Shown: positions 24,946 to 35,100, counted from the stretch's first letter. The stretch is DNA of 64,000 nt from Lentibacillus daqui (GCF_027186265.1 NZ_CP114176.1:992001-1056000), one strand, 5' to 3'. The notes: generated by a model not told the origin, from the sequence alone. A program made the numbers and translations.

Positions 24946-26565
24946 ATGACAATAACCAAATGGGCAACACCTGAGTCATTACGCGATTTGCTAACTGAAC
25001 TTGTCAGCTGGAAAAGCATTACCCTGTCAGAAGGTGAACGCCATTTTCCCATGAAACTGCAAACCAAACTGCAAGGGCTTGACTATTTTCAAAAACATCC
25101 AGACTATCTTGCGCTTCATGATGCTGATTTGCGCCGAACGTTTTTGACAGCGCTTTACAAACATCCTGATGCAAAGGATACGATTTGTTTGATTAGTCAT
25201 TTTGATACAGTAAGCACTGAAGAATATGGAGACTTTGAAGCGCTGGCAACCCAACCGGAAGAACTGACTGAATTTTTAGTTGAGCGGGAAACAGAACTTC
25301 CTGAAGATGTACTAACAGATTTAAAGTCTGGTGATTATTTATTTGGCCGGGGAACGATGGATATGAAAATGGGATTGGTTACGCATATACATTTGCTGGA
25401 GAAAGCGAGTTTGGAAAAATGGCCAATTAACCTTTTGCTTCTGACCGTACCTGATGAAGAAGTCAATTCGTCTGGAATGCGGTGCGCCGTTCCTAAATTG
25501 TTGGAGTTGAAAAAAAGGCATGATCTCGAATATATCTTGTTTTTAAATAGTGAGCCGGTTTTCACGCAGGATCCAAATGATCAACAGCATTATCTGTATT
25601 CGGGAACAATTGGAAAAGTGTTACCAGCAGCGCTTTTCTATGGCAAAGAAACGCATGCAGGAGAGCCGTTAAGCGGGATAACGTCACCGTATATTGCTTC
25701 CTATTTGACACGGGAAATGGAGTGGAATCGCGCATTTCAAGAAACTTCCTTTGAAGAAACAACGCCGCTTCCGGTGACACTGCAGCAGCGGGATTTGCGG
25801 ATGGAATACTCGACACAAACCCCATACCGATCATGCGCCTTATATAATGTTTTTGTAATGGAACAAAGCGCGTCCGAAGTTTTTGATCGTTTTGAACAAG
25901 TAGCGAATAATGCTGCTGCGAAAATAAATCAAGACTACGCAGCGATTTGCCGATCCAATCAGGTAGATCCGATTGGAGAGGTGAGGGTAATTCGTTATGA
26001 AAAACTATTGGCATATGCAACCAAAAAGTTTGGAACAGAATTTGTGGATACGGTCAAAGCAGATGTTCAATTTCATGATGAATGGGATGAGCGAGAAAAA
26101 TCATTACGGATTACCGATAAATTGATGATTCAATGTCAGGAATTGGCGCCAGCTATTGTCATTTTACTTGCCCCGCCATATTATCCAGCAGTGAATTCCA
26201 GTGGGGATGAACTAGTTGAAAAATGTGTGGATTTTGTCAGACAACGCGCCAAAGAAAAGTTTAACCTTTCGATGGAACGAATCCATTATTTCAACGGTCT
26301 TTGTGATTTGAGTTACGTTTCATACAACGATTCAACAAAGGGATGGACCGCGTTTGAAAAAAATACACCTGTATGGAATGACAGTTATACGATTCCATTT
26401 ACTGAAATGAAACAATTGGATGCACCGGTATTAAATATTGGACCGTTTGGAAAGGATGCACATAAACGGACAGAGCGTTTGCATATGAAAAATGCTTTTG
26501 AAGAGGTACCGGTAATTTTGGAAGAGATGATTCACATGATGCTTAAAAAAGCTAGTATGGAATAA
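24946..26565 (+). CDS. RocB-like M20 family peptidase/amidohydrolase
   Basis: 539 residues, similar in length and pattern to B. subtilis RocB (566), an M20-family protein of the rocABC operon whose reaction is still unknown. Metal-site motifs are ISHFDTVS (HxD, near residue 86), FGRGTMDMKMG (the second Asp, near 140), PDEEVNSSG (the Glu-Glu pair, near 170) and GKETHAGEPLSG (a conserved His, near 230). M20 enzymes cleave amide bonds of small peptides or acylated amino acids. It is last in the operon. In this context it could release an amino acid from an acyl or peptide form of an arginine derivative; that is inference. No clear terminator follows its stop. Confidence 0.85.
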   Translation: MTITKWATPESLRDLLTELVSWKSITLSEGERHFPMKLQTKLQGLDYFQKHPDYLALHDADLRRTFLTALYKHPDAKDTICLISHFDTVSTEEYGDFEALATQPEELTEFLVERETELPEDVLTDLKSGDYLFGRGTMDMKMGLVTHIHLLEKASLEKWPINLLLLTVPDEEVNSSGMRCAVPKLLELKKRHDLEYILFLNSEPVFTQDPNDQQHYLYSGTIGKVLPAALFYGKETHAGEPLSGITSPYIASYLTREMEWNRAFQETSFEETTPLPVTLQQRDLRMEYSTQTPYRSCALYNVFVMEQSASEVFDRFEQVANNAAAKINQDYAAICRSNQVDPIGEVRVIRYEKLLAYATKKFGTEFVDTVKADVQFHDEWDEREKSLRITDKLMIQCQELAPAIVILLAPPYYPAVNSSGDELVEKCVDFVRQRAKEKFNLSMERIHYFNGLCDLSYVSYNDSTKGWTAFEKNTPVWNDSYTIPFTEMKQLDAPVLNIGPFGKDAHKRTERLHMKNAFEEVPVILEEMIHMMLKKASME

Positions 26566-26653
26566 TTGACTCCCCAATGTCTTTTATCAACGTGGTATAG
26601 TAGCTCTCTGTGCAGGTAGCAGATAGAAAATGGTAATAATGAGGTGTCTACCA

Positions 26654-26839
26654 ATGTTTAAATCAGAGCGTGTAAACTTATTAATTAGGATAGCAGGATC
26701 GTTATTTGTATATTTTCTGGTACTCTATAAAAATATACAATTATTCAATGAATGGGGAACTACAATTTTGTTCATTCTTGCTACAATATTTGTCATTGTC
26801 ATCCTCGTAATGGATATTAGAAAATTATTTGAAAAATAA
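26654..26839 (+). CDS. Small two-helix membrane protein, function unknown
   Basis: 61 residues from ATG 26654, which follows a GAGGTG site at 7-nt spacing; the longer frame from 26630 lacks one. Two hydrophobic stretches (about 9-24 and 33-50) separated by a short polar loop containing NEWG suggest a hairpin membrane protein. The C-terminus is basic (MDIRKLFEK). I do not recognise a family. It stands alone between the RocB-like gene and the disrupted spore gene. Codon use looks ordinary for the window. Confidence 0.6.
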   Translation: MFKSERVNLLIRIAGSLFVYFLVLYKNIQLFNEWGTTILFILATIFVIVILVMDIRKLFEK

Positions 26840-26979
26840 GTGATTTCGTTGCTTTGTTCCACAAAAATTAGTTTGAAAACTAAATATCCATTTATTATGC
26901 GAATTTGTAGGACGCGATTTCTATCATAAATAACTTTTGAACTTTTGGAAAGGATAATGGTGTACGAAAGGGTGTTTTT

Positions 26980-27387
26980 ATGGTAGACGATAATGGTAAA
27001 AAATATACGGTAACTGGGACAGATATTGATGACGTAAAGAGGAAAAATGCGGATTCTGGTATGTCCTATAATGAAGTTAAGGAATTCATTGCTAAAAGTG
27101 CGTGTTCAAAAAGGAGGATAAAAAGGACCGAGAAGTTCTAGGCGGCGTAGCTTTGAGCACCGGAGTGTACATAACAGGTACATGAGGAGCGGAAAAGCAA
27201 GCCAACGAGCTTCTTCAAAGGAAGGCCGACTAAAAACGGGCTTTGCGCCCAACGTCGGCATACCCCTTTTGCAGGGGCATGTCATTTTTACCGGACTTTT
27301 TGAACATCCTCTAAAACAACTGGTGGATATGGTACAGGTTCATACAGTGATACGAATGCTGAAGAAGTAAAGAAGGAGAACCAGTAA
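26980..27387 (+). pseudogene. Gamma-type SASP-like gene disrupted by a 213-bp MITE
   Basis: ATG 26980 after GAAAGGGTG opens a frame reading MVDDNGKKYTVTGTDIDD and on through SGMSYNEVKEFIAK (39 codons to 27096). The repeat element at 27098-27310 then enters and stops the frame at a TAG (27139-27141). After the element the same frame resumes with TTGGYGTGSYSDTNAEEVKKENQ and a TAA at 27385-27387. Removing the element and one copy of the flanking ctaaaa duplication rejoins AAA and ACA in frame, giving an intact 62-residue protein. Its YGTGSYSDTNAEEVKKENQ part resembles the FGTEFASETNAQQVRKQNQ repeat of gamma-type small acid-soluble spore proteins. Family assignment is moderate; the interruption is plain in the sequence. 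Confidence 0.75.
27098..27310 (+). mobile_element. 213-bp MITE-like element, copy A
   Basis: Ends are gtgcgtgttcaaaaag and ctttttgaacatcct, which share the inverted core tgttcaaaaag (27103-27113 and 27296-27306). It is flanked on both sides by ctaaaa (27092-27097 and 27311-27316), a 6-bp target-site duplication. An inverted copy of the same length lies at 58594-58806, about 94 percent identical by eye. It has no transposase gene; a 62-codon frame inside is not credible. An internal stem around gcccctgcaaaaggggt-like bases (cccctttt gcagggg, about 27263-27278) is present in both copies. Confidence 0.88.
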
Positions 27388-27436
27388 TCGTTTATTCCGC
27401 TGGCCAATTAAGACCAGCGGATGTTTTTGCTTTAGT

Positions 27437-27682
27437 TCAGTTTTTCCGTTCCATTTGCTGCTGCGCCATTTTAACCATTTCTTTTACCATATTACCACCA
27501 ATTGGACCGCCGATCTTTCCTGCCTGTTTAGAAGTAAGTTCCTCGTTTCCTTCTTCTTTAAGTGGGATTCCTTCTTCTTTGGCGATCTCATATTTGACGT
27601 CATCGGGATGCTCACTGTTTACGTTATAACCTTTAGCCCTCATAACCCGTGTTTTTAGTTGCTCCAAATCCTTTTTTGCCAT
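27437..27682 (-). CDS. Alpha/beta-type small acid-soluble spore protein with N-terminal extension
   Basis: 81 residues from the ATG at 27682, which follows GAGGGGTG; a longer frame to 27691 lacks support. The C-terminal LTSKQAGKIGGPIGGNMVKEMVKMAQQQM is the helix-turn-helix-like DNA-binding part of alpha/beta SASPs, and KYEIAKEEGI contains the EIA-E type site cut by the germination protease GPR. Such proteins coat spore DNA and protect it. The first 28 or so residues (KKDLEQLKTRVMRAKGYNVNS) extend beyond the minimal family. It is convergent with the broken spore gene at 26980. Sporulation-specific (SigG) expression is expected but no convincing promoter was found. Confidence 0.88.
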   Translation of the reverse strand: MAKKDLEQLKTRVMRAKGYNVNSEHPDDVKYEIAKEEGIPLKEEGNEELTSKQAGKIGGPIGGNMVKEMVKMAQQQMERKN

Positions 27683-27866
27683 GAATATCACCCCTCATGG
27701 TATAGGTTTTCCAAAAAGATAATATTCACCCTGGAGATATTTAGGACAAATGCTCGTTTTTGTGTTGTGTTTCAGTAATAATTATTTTAGATAAAAGACA
27801 GGATGATGGAAGTTATGAGTGTTTATATGCCCAAAATTTCTCCTCACCTATGCTTCGATAACAGTA

Positions 27867-28385
27867 TTAATCGGTTAATTTTCCCATACTGGCAGCCTCT
27901 TTCACTGACTCCTCTTCCCAGCATTTACACACATCGACCCATTCCTTGGCGAAGGAGAATTCGGCTAATTCTTCACAGGTCAATTCAATTGCAGAATTAG
28001 AGCTGCCACATGCCGGATAAACGGTGTCAAAACGTTGCAAAGAGATATCCAAATAGACATCAAGGTCTTGTACTAATCCAAATGGACAAACACCGCCAAT
28101 CGCATGCCCTGTTTGTTCCAATACATCTTCTGGTGAAAGCATCCGTGCCTTGATTTGAAAAACTTGACGAAACTTTTTATTATCAATCTTGGCATCACCA
28201 GCAGTAACGATTAATATTGCCCTGTCTTCATTTCCTCTGAAGGATAAAGTCTTGGCGATCTGTGCTGGACGTACCCCGATCGTTTCTGCAGCCTGATCAA
28301 CTGTCGCACTTGATGATTCAAATTCCATAATATCCTTATCCCGATCCCATTTTTTAAAATGATCTTTTACACTTTCCAATGACAT
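27867..28385 (-). CDS. YbaK/ProX-type aminoacyl-tRNA deacylase
   Basis: About 172 residues of a single YbaK/aa-tRNA deacylase domain. Visible signs are TVDQAAETIGVRPAQIAKTLSF with the conserved Lys, AILIVTAGDAKIDNKKFRQVF, and EDVLEQTGHAIGGVCPFGL with the conserved G-x-x-P-F-G. These enzymes hydrolyse mischarged tRNAs, typically Cys- or Ala-tRNA(Pro), in the cytoplasm. The exact specificity (YbaK versus ProXp) cannot be assigned. The ATG at 28394 abuts the AAAGGA site, so the ATG at 28385 is chosen. A monocistronic unit is likely. Confidence 0.88.
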   Translation of the reverse strand: MSLESVKDHFKKWDRDKDIMEFESSSATVDQAAETIGVRPAQIAKTLSFRGNEDRAILIVTAGDAKIDNKKFRQVFQIKARMLSPEDVLEQTGHAIGGVCPFGLVQDLDVYLDISLQRFDTVYPACGSSNSAIELTCEELAEFSFAKEWVDVCKCWEEESVKEAASMGKLTD

Positions 28386-28589
28386 GATACGCATCCTTTC
28401 TCTGATAATGTTACGAAAAATGATATCATTCCTGTTTGGTTATAGCAAAGGAAGTCCTAACCAAGTCTTATCATTCAACAGCCCAATTTCGTAAAATATC
28501 ATTTTGGAATCTTTACATAAACACATAAATCAGTTATAATCATGACACATATTAATCATACTAAATTGATAAGGAAAGGGAGTTTTGGA

Positions 28590-29852
28590 ATGGAAACCGC
28601 ACAAAAGCTGAATCAACAGCCGGTCTCAATGAAACAGACTGCAAAAAACCCCGCTCCTCCGTTGAATCATTGGCAAAAGCCTCACGTTATTATTGGCTCG
28701 CTTGTTATTATATTACTCGGAGCCTATATATTGATTGAAACTACTCTGACACAAGGGGTCTTATATATATTAGGAATAGCACTCGGATTTACATTATTTC
28801 ATGCGCGTTTTGGTTTTACTTCGGCATTTCGTCGATTGATGTCCGTGGGAAATGTTGAGGGTATTCAGGCACATATGATTATGCTTGCAGTAGCCTCAAC
28901 CATCTTTGCAATTATTTTTGCAACCGGCTTTACATTGACTGGATCAAGTCCAAGCGGAAATGTTTCTCCTGTTGGGGTTAGTTTGATTGTCGGATCATTT
29001 ATCTTTGGAATTGGCATGCAATTGGGTGGTGGATGTGCTTCTGGAACACTCTACCATGTGGGAAGCGGTCAATCACCAACTGTAATTACCTTGATTGGAT
29101 TTATTGCCGGATCTGTGGTGGGTGCTTATCATTGGGGATTCTGGATGAACGATATGCCCAGCTTTCAACCATTTTCATTAGCTGAGTCTACTAATCTGGG
29201 TTATTTCGGTGCTTGGGCGGTACAGATCGTCCTGTTTGCCATCATTTATTGGGTTACCGTAAAAATAGCCAAGCGAAAGAAGCCGCCTATGATAAAGACG
29301 TTACCTACTGAACACGGCTGGAAGCGGATTTTTCGCGGATCATGGCCGTTAATTACCGCAGCAGTAGTGTTAGCAGTGCTGAATGGACTTGTTCTTATTG
29401 TTAGAGGAAGTCCATGGGGTATCACTTCAGCATTTGCCTTATGGGGTTCCAAAATTGTTAGTGCCTTTGGTATTGATGTATCCAGTTGGACGTATTGGAG
29501 TGGTGATCGTAGTGCATCATTAACCTCATCCGTCTTCACTGATTCGACCAGTGTGATGAATTTCGGGATCATCCTTGGCGCATTTATTGCTTCGTCCTCA
29601 GGTGGATTATTTAAGCCAAAAAAAATCAAACCCGGTGTGGCTCTAGCTTCACTCATTGGTGGTTTAATGATGGGATATGGTGCTCGCCTCGCATTTGGCT
29701 GTAATATTGGTGCTTATTTCAGCGGGATCGCTTCTTTCAGTTTGCACGGTTGGATTTGGGCCATCATGGCATTACTCGGAACATTTGTCGCCTTATTCCT
29801 CCGTCCATTGTTTGGTATGAGAAACCCGAATAAAAATGATTCATTTTGTTAG
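28590..29852 (+). CDS. YeeE/YedE-family sulfur (thiosulfate-type) transporter
   Basis: About 420 residues with some 10 or more membrane helices. The two pseudo-symmetric halves each carry the family cysteine segment: GMQLGGGCASGTLYHVGSG (near 145) and GARLAFGCNIGAYFSGIAS (near 370). In characterised members (Spirochaeta TsuA) these cysteines relay thiosulfate across the membrane. An AAAGGGAG site sits before ATG 28590; a longer frame from 28542 has none. There is no TusA/SirA-like sulfur carrier next to it. The gene is bounded downstream by a strong terminator. Confidence 0.88.
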   Translation: METAQKLNQQPVSMKQTAKNPAPPLNHWQKPHVIIGSLVIILLGAYILIETTLTQGVLYILGIALGFTLFHARFGFTSAFRRLMSVGNVEGIQAHMIMLAVASTIFAIIFATGFTLTGSSPSGNVSPVGVSLIVGSFIFGIGMQLGGGCASGTLYHVGSGQSPTVITLIGFIAGSVVGAYHWGFWMNDMPSFQPFSLAESTNLGYFGAWAVQIVLFAIIYWVTVKIAKRKKPPMIKTLPTEHGWKRIFRGSWPLITAAVVLAVLNGLVLIVRGSPWGITSAFALWGSKIVSAFGIDVSSWTYWSGDRSASLTSSVFTDSTSVMNFGIILGAFIASSSGGLFKPKKIKPGVALASLIGGLMMGYGARLAFGCNIGAYFSGIASFSLHGWIWAIMALLGTFVALFLRPLFGMRNPNKNDSFC

Positions 29853-29940
29853 CAAGCTTTTAAAGAGTACAACTGAATACTGAATCGTTCCTGCAGTATC
29901 ATAAGCCATGGAAAACATTTTAGTGTTTTAAAGCTGACAT

Positions 29941-29973
29941 AAAAAGTCGTCTATTCTATCAAGACGACTTTTT
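29941..29973. terminator. Terminator after the YeeE/YedE transporter
   Basis: aaaaagtcgtct (29941-29952) pairs perfectly with agacgacttttt (29962-29973) around a 9-nt loop. A runs on the left and T runs on the right make it usable in both directions, also for the DASS gene converging from 30082. Confidence 0.88.
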
Positions 29974-30081
29974 ATTCAGTTCACGTAAGAAGCAGGACTG
30001 CTATTCTACAACCAAGCGTTAATAAATTATCCTTATAGTTGCAGGATTTAGTGGTTCTACCCCAAACCTTACCCTTTCAAA

Positions 30082-31767
30082 TTAATTCCCTGACATAAAT
30101 TCACTTGGTATGGAGGTTAAATCAATTCCCCAGACTATTGGGACAAGGAAATAAACAGCAGCAATAATAATGATGGTTCCCACGATGTTAACCCAGAAAC
30201 CGGATTTAACCATTTCAATGATTTTCAGCTTACCGGTACCGAAGATAATGGCATTCGGTGGTGTTCCTACAGGCAGCATAAATGCACAGTTAGAGGCCAT
30301 TGCACACGGGATCATAAGTGCAAATGGATGAATGTTTAGAGCAACTGCTAATGCTGCAACTACCGGTAGTATCATTGTGGCTGTTGCTGTATTGGAAGTA
30401 ATCTCTGTTAACATCATAATCAGTAAGGTAGCGGCAGAAATAATAATAAGTAAATGTAAACCATCCAAAACCGTTAGTTGTTTACCCAGCCAATCAGATA
30501 GACCAGTCTGCGTAAAGCCTGCTGCAATTGCTAAACCACCGCCAAAAAGTAGCAGGACGCCCCAAGGAATATCACGGGAGTCCTTCCAGGACAAGATACG
30601 ACTTTCCGCGCGTGCCGGGATAGAAAAGAGCAGTATGGCGGCAAGCACAGCAATCATACCATCGGAAATTCCTGGTATTTCAACAATTCCTCCTTCTGTC
30701 CATAAGAAATCACGGGAAATCCACATAAATGCCGCAAAGAGAAACACAGCACCGACCATTTTCTCTTCATAGCTTATCTTACCTAATTTACCTCTTTCGT
30801 TCTGAATTAATTCCTTACCACCAGGCAGATGCTTTATACTTGTTTTAAAAGCAATTTTGCTCAAGTAAATCCATGTAAAGAAAATCATAAAAACAACAAC
30901 CGGAACGGCAAATAACATCCAGGTTCCAAATGAAAGCTTCACACCAAATAGTTGATCAAGCTGACCTGCCAGAATAATGTTTGGTGGTGTTCCAATTAAT
31001 GTTCCAAGACCTCCAATTGTTCCGGCATAACCGATACCAAAAATAAGCGATTTTTCAAATTTCGGTAATTCTTTTTCCCCGGGATCCCCTTTTAATACAT
31101 TTGCTACTTGAGCGATAATAGCCAGTCCCATCGGAACCATCATCATAACAGCAGCAGTATTGGAAACCCACATCGATATGAAACCCGTTGCTGCCATAAA
31201 CCCCAGTAAAATGCGCTGGATGCTTGTTCCAATTACGGAAATAATAAAAAGGGCAATTCGTTTATGCAAGTCCCATTTTTCCATTGCTGTTGCAATAAAA
31301 AAACCACCTAAAAATAAAAAGATAATATCATTTCCATATGCAGAAGCAACATCAGCACCATCCATTGCACCTGTTACAGGGATTAATATCAGCGGTAACA
31401 GTGAAGTCGCCGGAATAGGTATTGCTTCAGTAATCCACCATGTTGCAGTCCATAATGTTGCAGCAAGCACTGCCTTTCCTTCTGGTGATAATCCTTCTGG
31501 CTGGAAAAATAGCATTGTTAATATAAATAATGCCGGCCCTAAAATCAACCCAACCATTTGCGCTCTTGAATAAGGCTTTGGCGGCTGTTCACCTGATTTC
31601 CTGGAATGCGGCTGAGTTGTATCTTCCTCCGCAGCAACTTTAGTATTTCTATCTTCATCTTTCTCTTTTTTAGTAACACTTTTATGCAAGGAAAAAATAT
31701 TCAATAATTTCTTTGTGCGCTTATGCTGCCTCCAAAGCTCCTGCCAAGTGCCTGCCATGTAATTCAT
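30082..31767 (-). CDS. DASS-family sodium:dicarboxylate/sulfate symporter
   Basis: About 561 residues. A hydrophilic N-terminal region of about 75 residues, rich in Lys, Glu and Asp, precedes a typical SLC13/DASS membrane core. Core marks are ATLWTATWWITEAIPIPATSLLPL, the first Na+-site segment IGTPPNIILAGQL, and the second-half TEITSNTATATMILPV and LPVGTPPNAIIFGTG. DASS carriers import C4-dicarboxylates, citrate or sulfate with Na+; those of Gram-positive bacteria such as SdcS mostly carry succinate, fumarate and malate. The start ATG at 31767 follows an AAGGGGGG site. The charged N-terminal tail is longer than in most homologs I know. Confidence 0.9.
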   Translation of the reverse strand: MNYMAGTWQELWRQHKRTKKLLNIFSLHKSVTKKEKDEDRNTKVAAEEDTTQPHSRKSGEQPPKPYSRAQMVGLILGPALFILTMLFFQPEGLSPEGKAVLAATLWTATWWITEAIPIPATSLLPLILIPVTGAMDGADVASAYGNDIIFLFLGGFFIATAMEKWDLHKRIALFIISVIGTSIQRILLGFMAATGFISMWVSNTAAVMMMVPMGLAIIAQVANVLKGDPGEKELPKFEKSLIFGIGYAGTIGGLGTLIGTPPNIILAGQLDQLFGVKLSFGTWMLFAVPVVVFMIFFTWIYLSKIAFKTSIKHLPGGKELIQNERGKLGKISYEEKMVGAVFLFAAFMWISRDFLWTEGGIVEIPGISDGMIAVLAAILLFSIPARAESRILSWKDSRDIPWGVLLLFGGGLAIAAGFTQTGLSDWLGKQLTVLDGLHLLIIISAATLLIMMLTEITSNTATATMILPVVAALAVALNIHPFALMIPCAMASNCAFMLPVGTPPNAIIFGTGKLKIIEMVKSGFWVNIVGTIIIIAAVYFLVPIVWGIDLTSIPSEFMSGN

Positions 31768-31970
31768 CACTTGTATCCCCCCTTGTTGTAATTGCAAACG
31801 ATTACCTTGAATTCATTCCTATTTTCTGTTATTTTGTTTTCCTTGTCAACTTTTATCGGATTAACAAGAGATTAAAAGAAAAAGAGGACGTATTATAATC
31901 GACATTTACAAAACGTGGGGTTTTATCTCATTTTTTTAACACAACTTTAATAGGAAAATAAATATTTGTT

Positions 31971-32010
31971 ACAAAAACAGACTTTTTACCCAGAAAAAGT
32001 CTGTTTTTGT
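31971..32010. terminator. Strong bidirectional hairpin upstream of the subtilase gene
   Basis: acaaaaacagacttttt (31971-31987) pairs perfectly over 17 bp with aaaaagtctgtttttgt (31994-32010). It may insulate the subtilase operon from upstream transcription. The rest of the 388-base gap (31768-32155) is AT-rich, with no gene recognised; the subtilase promoter must lie in 32011-32140. Confidence 0.8.
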
Positions 32011-32155
32011 TGTGAAATTGATTCTATTGTCACTGGTATATTCATTAAAAATCCGATAAATTAGACATGACAGAAAATTATGTCGCATGACGAAATAGAA
32101 AGGGGAGGATTTAACAACTTTTTGTAAAGCAAATTTTAAAGTAAGGGGGAGGCAG

Positions 32156-35100
32156 ATGTTCAAAAGAATTTCAGTCGTTTTATTAACTGCATTGTTAGTA
32201 TTCAGCAACTTTTTCTATGTAAACGCTGCAGAAATAGGCGAAAAAACATTAAAACAGAATACGGAAAAAAAGGTCGATCCCGATGCGAAAAAGCTAAAGG
32301 AAACGACGGACCCGGCTGAAAAGGTCAGGGTTATTGTCGAATTGAAACAGGATGCGCCGATTGAAAGGGCAACGAAAAAAGGTACGATGTTTAAGCGTTT
32401 ACAACCCACTGAAAAAAAGCAATTGCAAGAAACAGCAAAACAAGAACAAAATACAATAAAAGACAAAATGAAGTCGAAAAAGATTGACGCTGATTTTTTA
32501 CAGGAGTTTACAACGGTTGTCAATGGCTTTAGTGCTGAAGTGAAACAGGGGGATATCAACGCAATTAAGAAGATTTCCAATGTAGACACGGTACATATTG
32601 TCAAGGAATATAAGCGGCCGGAAGTAAAACCAGAGATGAAGTACAGTAAGGAATTAGTTGAGGCACAAAAAGCTTGGCGTGATTATGGTTATAAAGGGGA
32701 AGGGATGACGGTTGGCATTATTGATACTGGTATTGATCCATCCCACCGCGACATGATACTTTCCGATGATACGGATCCAGCTCTGACGGAAAAATCGGTC
32801 AAGCAAACAGTAAAAGATGACGGACTTCCAGGCAAGTACTATACCGAAAAAGTTCCATACGGCTATAACTATATGGATGAAAATGATGAAATTCTCGATA
32901 GTGCTGCAGGCGCCTCCATGCATGGCATGCACGTTGCCGGAACAGTTGGCGCGAATGGCGATGAGGATGACGGAGGTATCAAAGGAATCGCCCCGGAATC
33001 CCAATTGTTAGCGCTTAAGGTTTTCGGAAATGATCCGGAAATGCAGTCGACGTATGGTGATGTTTACGTAAAAGCTATGGATGATGCGATTAAACTGGGT
33101 GCTGATGCATTGAACTTAAGCCTTGGTTCTCCAGCGGGTTATGTCGACTCGGAATCACCGGAACAACAAGCAGTAAAACGTGCAACTAATAACGGTGTGC
33201 TCGTTTCTATTTCAGCAGGTAATTCCAATAAGTTCGCTGAAGGATTCTATTACCCATTAGCCTCAAATCCGGATTACGGGGTAAGTGGTTCACCAGGGGT
33301 GGCTGAGGATTCATTACAAGTAGCTTCCTATGAAAATTCGTACATGGATGTCGATGCAGTCGATTATACGATCGACGGAAAAGCAGACAGCGCACCATAC
33401 CTTTCAGCTGGTAATACGGACCCGCCCGAAAAAACATCATTTGAACTGATAGAGGCTGGTCTTGGGACACCGGAGGATTTTGCCGACAAGGATGTCAAAG
33501 GTAAATATGCCTTGGTTCAACGTGGTGGGGATATTGGCTTTACGGATAAGGCGCTTAATGCTCAAGAAGCAGGAGCGGAAGGGGTCATTATCTATAATAA
33601 CACCGATGGCATCGTTAACATGGCAACCGATAATGCCATTACTATTCCGCAATTGTTCATGTTGAAAAATGATGGAGACAAGCTTGCTGCTGCATTAAAG
33701 GACGGTAAGTCGGTGACGTTGGAATTTGGTGGCGGGAAGGAAAAGATCGACAACCCGGATGCAGGAAAAATGAGCGCATTCTCATCTTGGGGACTGACCC
33801 CCGATTTGGACTTTAAACCGGAAATTACGACACCGGGTGGCCAAATCTTATCGACGCTAAATGATAATCAATATGGAATGATGAGTGGCACATCGATGGC
33901 AGCACCACATGCGAGCGGTGGTGGAGCACTTGTCCTGCAGCGAATTGACGATAAATTTGGGTTGGATAATAAAGATCGGGTTACCATGGCTAAAAACTTG
34001 ATGATGAATACGACTAAATTGGTTGAATTGGATGGAGCCTTTGTCTCGCCACGACGCCAAGGTGCTGGATTGATGCAGCTTCATGCCGCTATGTCGACAC
34101 CAATAATGGTTACCGAGGCAAAAACCGGTGAAGCAAAAGTGGCATTAAAACAAATCACGAAAAACAAAGTAACGTTCGAATTAACGGCAGAAAACATGAC
34201 CGATAAAGCGGTTACGTATGATGTGAAAGCCAATGCGCAAACGGATCAGCCGGTTGCCAATGGAGACGATACGTTGGTTGCACCGAATGAATTTGGCGCA
34301 TTGGAACTGGATGACGTGGCAACCGTTAATGGAGAAGACACCAGTCAGGTGGAAGTACCGGCAAATGGTGAAAAGACGGTGACTGTTTCCATCGATGTCA
34401 GTTCGGTGGACAAAGAATTATCGGGCGTTTTTACCAATGGTTACTGGCTGGAAGGATTTGTGACACTAACAGATCCATCTGACAATAATCCGAAGATCAA
34501 CGTTCCATATGTCGGTTTCAAAGGGGATTGGGATCAAGCACCAATTATGGACAAGCCAATGTGGGATAACGATACGTATTACGGCATGACCGGTGTTGTC
34601 ACATCCAGCGGAAAAGATGAAGATGGAAACGAAGCATTTGATTTTCTGGGAGAGAATTTACAAACCGGAGAGATGGATCCAGGCAAAATTGCATTTTCAC
34701 CGAATGGGGATAAGGTTCAGGATGACGCGCTCATGATCTTGTCATTCTTAAGAAATGCTAAAGAAGTTAAATTTAATGTATTGGATGAAAACAAGAAAAA
34801 AGTCCGCACCATTCGAACGGAATCCGATGTTGCCAAGAACTACTATGATGGTGGGCAAGGGCCAATGTACGACTTATCCTCCTCAAGAAAATGGGACGGA
34901 AAAATCGATGGAAAAATGGCACCTGAAGGAAAATACTATTTGCAGGTAGAATCGGTCATTGATTATGATGACGCAAATTGGCAATCCCTTGAAGTTCCTG
35001 TCGTGTTGGACACCACTGCGCCTGAATTAACGGCAGATTTTGATAAAGATACTCAAACGATAACCGTTGATGCAAAAGATAATGCAGGTGGAAGTGGACT

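Noticed and set aside
27182..27370. 62-codon plus-strand frame
   Set aside because: It lies mostly inside the 213-bp element and runs out of frame through the 3' part of the broken spore gene.
27699..27728. SigG-like promoter (TGAATA, 17-bp spacer, CTATACC) before the SASP gene on the minus strand
   Set aside because: The implied transcription start would fall inside the ribosome site at about 27690-27697, leaving no usable leader; the match is probably chance.
31969..32208. Minus-strand 79-codon frame upstream of the subtilase
   Set aside because: It covers the 17-bp terminator hairpin and the start of the subtilase signal peptide; no ribosome site or family.
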